A stretch of DNA of 64,000 nucleotides from assembly GCA_900471815.1 (NCBI GenBank), contig UICE01000005.1:209405-273404 (forward strand), in the 5' to 3' direction. Made by a program: the position numbers and the translations under genes. Each line of letters starts with the position of its first letter. Positions within the stretch are counted from its first letter, which is position 1. Positions 61,539-64,000 of this stretch are shown here, piece by piece. The notes below the pieces were generated by a model that searched no databases, had not been told where the DNA came from, and was given only the letters and a program-made list of their open reading frames with translations. The DNA is from Hyphomicrobiales bacterium (GTDB lineage Bacteria; Pseudomonadota; Alphaproteobacteria; Rhizobiales; Rhizobiaceae).

Positions 61539-63055
61539 CGTTCGGCTCCTGCCCTTTGCCGTGCACTCAAGGCGTGGAGCACCGGCGTCAATGATTCCGT
61601 TGCATTTCTATAAAGTTCCATCGTCTCGCGATAGCGTTTTGACCGTTGCGCATCCGGAAGCATTTCTTTGGTCGGAGCAGCACAGGCTTCAGACGCAGTG
61701 ATCAAATCCGGAAACAGACCGAGAGCATGGGCAGAACAGACGGCTGTACCGACAAGCGAAAGATTATCGTCATACGCAACATGTACCGAACGCTGCAGAG
61801 CATCCACTGTTGCTTGCAACCATAGTGGATTTTTACAAATGCCGCCGGCAACGACAATCCGCTCGACGTTGACACCGCGCTGTTCAAGGACAGCAACGAC
61901 ATTGGCTGAGCCTAATGCGATGGAATCGACGGCCGAAGCGTATAGGTCTGCCCGGTCGTGTCCAAGGGACAGTCCAAGTACGGCACCGCGTAGATCAGCG
62001 TCGCGGTATGGCGTACGGTTTCCCATCCAGTAGTCCAGAGTCAACAAACCCGAACCGCCCCCAGATGCATTGGAGGCCTTCTTGATCAGATCGGTATGTC
62101 CTTGCTCATCAAGGCCGAATAGCTTCTGGCTGAACCAGTTAAGGATCGAACCGGCCGACACCTGCCCGGCTTCTACCAGCCAAAGCCCATCCACCAACGC
62201 ATTTGGATAAGGACCCCAGAAACCGCTTACGTCACTTTGTTCATTCAAATGGGTCAAATGAACAACTGATGTTCCGCCAATGATTAGCATTCCGCCAGCG
62301 GCAACTGTACCGGCACCGAGCATTCCTATATGGGCGTCGATACCGCCCTGCACAACGATTGCTTGTCCGGAAATACCCAAGGCATCCGCAATGCCTGGTT
62401 GCAAATTTCCGATAACATCGCCTACTGGAATAATCCGCTGCGGTAGTTTTTGCTGCAATCGGGAAATGCCAAGCGCATCATAAATTTCCGGAACGAAACT
62501 GCCGTTTTTGGAATCATAGTTCCACTTGCAGGCGGCATTCATGCGCGAGCCGGACCACTCCCCACAGAGCCGGAAATTGATAAAATCCAGCGCTTCGCAG
62601 ATGACGTCCGCTTTCTCAAAAATCGCAGGCTCATTGGCAGAAAGCCACATCGCCTTGGGCACCAGCCATTCGGCAGCGTCGCCACCGCCGCTATAATCCA
62701 TAACCGGATGTTTTACTGTTTCAGTGGCTCGGGCTTCTTCGCTGGCACGGCAATCCATCCATAGAATTGCCGGATAAAGCGGCTTGCTTTCCTTGTCACA
62801 AACGACAACCGAAGAAGCCGTTGTGGCCGCGCATACAGCTGCAATTTCGTTGGAGCCGCATCGAGCGATTGCCTCACGCCCGGCTGTCAGCACCGCAGCC
62901 CACCAGTCCTCAGCCTGCTGCTCTGCCCAGCCAGCACACGGATAGGTTGTATCATAACTGGCTTCCGACAAAGAGAGCATTACTCTGCCCTCTACATCGT
63001 AAACTCCAGCCCTGACACCTCCCGTGCCGAGATCAAAGTTCAGAACCAATGTCAC
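61535..63055 (-). CDS. FGGY-family carbohydrate kinase
   Basis: 506 residues from the GTG at 63055 (GGGAGG eight bases upstream); a GTG at 63076 has no site. FGGY fold with the phosphate-1 loop NFDLGTGGVRAGVYD at the N-terminus, catalytic Asp in GGIDAHIGMLGAG, the GGTSVVHL second phosphate loop, and the adenosine motif IVVAGGICKNPLWLQ. It phosphorylates a sugar or polyol before cleavage by the DeoC-type aldolase; substrate unknown (relatives include erythritol, ribulose and AI-2 kinases). It starts 25 bases after the dehydrogenase stop. Confidence 0.9.
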   Translation of the reverse strand: MTLVLNFDLGTGGVRAGVYDVEGRVMLSLSEASYDTTYPCAGWAEQQAEDWWAAVLTAGREAIARCGSNEIAAVCAATTASSVVVCDKESKPLYPAILWMDCRASEEARATETVKHPVMDYSGGGDAAEWLVPKAMWLSANEPAIFEKADVICEALDFINFRLCGEWSGSRMNAACKWNYDSKNGSFVPEIYDALGISRLQQKLPQRIIPVGDVIGNLQPGIADALGISGQAIVVQGGIDAHIGMLGAGTVAAGGMLIIGGTSVVHLTHLNEQSDVSGFWGPYPNALVDGLWLVEAGQVSAGSILNWFSQKLFGLDEQGHTDLIKKASNASGGGSGLLTLDYWMGNRTPYRDADLRGAVLGLSLGHDRADLYASAVDSIALGSANVVAVLEQRGVNVERIVVAGGICKNPLWLQATVDALQRSVHVAYDDNLSLVGTAVCSAHALGLFPDLITASEACAAPTKEMLPDAQRSKRYRETMELYRNATESLTPVLHALSARQRAGAER

Positions 63056-63080
63056 TCTTGTATCCTCCCTTTCCACACCA

Positions 63081-64000
63081 TTATGGGCGGAACATCACTT
63101 TCGAGAAGAACATGGATTTGTCGGTCCGGAATTTTTCAAACATGCCTGGCAATTCAGCGAGATCAAGGTCGTGGGTGATCATAAACTCCCATTCGAGTTC
63201 GCCAGAGCCGAGTTTGTCCAATGTAACGGTCCACTGGCGACCAGGATATGGGGAGCCAAAGGAATTCCATGAACCGTGCAGCGATATCTCCTGGCGGAGA
63301 AAATGCTGGAAAGTTTTGTTTTCCAAAGCCACTTCCGCAACCGGTATCCCAATGAAAACAACATGCCCGCTTGGCGCTGCCAACTTCACCGCCATATTGA
63401 CTGACGAAGGATGCCCTGCAGCTTCGACAATTGTATCGCAGAGCAAATCAGCTGGAATCTCAGCACCGGCAAGAAACGTATGCTTGGCGCCTGCACGCCG
63501 CGCCATCGCCAGTTTCTCTTCGGAAACATCGATTGCTACAACTTCGCTGGCTCCCATCAGCCGCATCCATTGGATAGCGAACAGACCAATGGGACCGCAA
63601 CCGATGACACCGCCACGCTGACCCATCGTCATTCCGTCTGCTTTCCAGATCGCGTGGAGCGCAATTGAAGCAGGGTCGGTCATTGCCACCGCTCGCGGAT
63701 CTATATTTTTTGGCGTCTTCAACAAATTGGATACCGGAACACAGACATATTCCGCATAGGCCCCATCACGGCGTGAACCGAAATAATCATAGTCCCGGCA
63801 ACGCGAAAACTGTCCCTGCTGACATTGGTCACATTTATAGCATGGCAGCATCGGTGGAATGGCCACAAGTTCGCCAATTTCGAAACCTTCAACGCCCTCA
63901 CCAATTTCGGTGATATGACCGGAAAACTCATGACCGCAAATGAGTGGCATCTTGTGTGCGCCCTTGATCAGCATACGCGGCATGTCAGAACCGCAAACAC
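63081..64000 (-). CDS. zinc-dependent medium-chain alcohol/polyol dehydrogenase, GatD-like; N-terminus beyond window
   Basis: About 306 residues of the C-terminal part; the frame is open at base 64000, so the true start is outside. The visible beginning VCGSDMPRMLIKGAHKMPLI carries the first zinc ligand Cys and matches the GatD (galactitol-1-phosphate dehydrogenase) text CGSDxPRxxxxGAH. GHEFSG, the structural zinc cluster CYKCDQCQQGQFSRC and the Rossmann GCGPIG follow. It probably oxidises a polyol or polyol-phosphate as part of the operon read leftward to the aldehyde dehydrogenase. An internal ATG at 63983 is not the start. Confidence 0.9.
   Translation of the reverse strand, partial: VCGSDMPRMLIKGAHKMPLICGHEFSGHITEIGEGVEGFEIGELVAIPPMLPCYKCDQCQQGQFSRCRDYDYFGSRRDGAYAEYVCVPVSNLLKTPKNIDPRAVAMTDPASIALHAIWKADGMTMGQRGGVIGCGPIGLFAIQWMRLMGASEVVAIDVSEEKLAMARRAGAKHTFLAGAEIPADLLCDTIVEAAGHPSSVNMAVKLAAPSGHVVFIGIPVAEVALENKTFQHFLRQEISLHGSWNSFGSPYPGRQWTVTLDKLGSGELEWEFMITHDLDLAELPGMFEKFRTDKSMFFSKVMFRP

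Noticed and set aside
54655-64000. lsr (AI-2) operon
   Set aside because: Kinase, regulator and aldolase resemble LsrK, LsrR and LsrF, but there is one permease only, no LsrB or LsrG, and a polyol dehydrogenase and aldehyde dehydrogenase are present.

Overview
The window (64 kb, moderate GC) looks like a chromosome or chromid segment of an alphaproteobacterium of the order Hyphomicrobiales (Rhizobiales), probably near Brucella/Ochrobactrum. This rests on an Irr-type (ICE) palindrome in front of efeUOB, a rhizobial galactoglucan-type polysaccharide cluster, a Mur-like box in front of sitABCD, and overall gene style. Species assignment is inference; no rRNA or tRNA lies in the window.

Layout. 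1-3057: efeB (cut by the window edge), efeO and efeU, a ferrous/ferric iron uptake operon with an Irr box. 3082-3726: an intergenic stretch with a strongly self-complementary block (candidate structured RNA) and the terminator of the next operon. 3727-29607: a polysaccharide locus. Read right to left it holds a WgcA-like glycosyltransferase and a MarR regulator (+ strand), then on the - strand a type I secretion ABC protein and HlyD adaptor, a secreted RTX calcium-binding protein, a GT2/methyltransferase/GT4/tail-anchored/GT-like/GT4/pyruvyltransferase/galE series, and finally a second leftward operon (unknown 508-aa protein, GT2-GT4 fusion, second pyruvyltransferase, GH16 hydrolase, AlgX-like acetyltransferase with TPRs). 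Gene content and order match the Sinorhizobium meliloti EPS II (wge/wgd/wgg, formerly exp) cluster. Near-identical 21-nt palindromes at the regulator/T1SS divergent promoter and upstream of the second operon suggest one MarR (WggR/ExpG-like) regulon. The enzymes predict a galactose-containing, pyruvylated and probably O-acetylated exopolysaccharide.

29613-38655: a complete leftward virB-type type IV secretion operon in permuted order (virB8-9-10-11-1-2-3-4-7-6) without virB5 or virD4 and with a frameshifted virB3. 39023-41774: accessory segment with a class III cyclase, a MarR pseudogene and a GSU2403-type nucleotidyltransferase preceded by paired inverted repeats.

41812-64000: mostly housekeeping: gcvTHP under a tandem glycine riboswitch, a membrane class III cyclase, an Rrf2 regulator with a thioredoxin-reductase-like flavoprotein, sitDCBA (Mn/Fe uptake) with a Mur/Fur-type palindrome, a DrrAB-type ABC exporter, and a tightly coupled sugar/polyol catabolic operon (GatD-like dehydrogenase, FGGY kinase, SorC-type regulator, RbsA/RbsC-type transporter, deoC, bimodular aldehyde dehydrogenase) that runs off the right edge.
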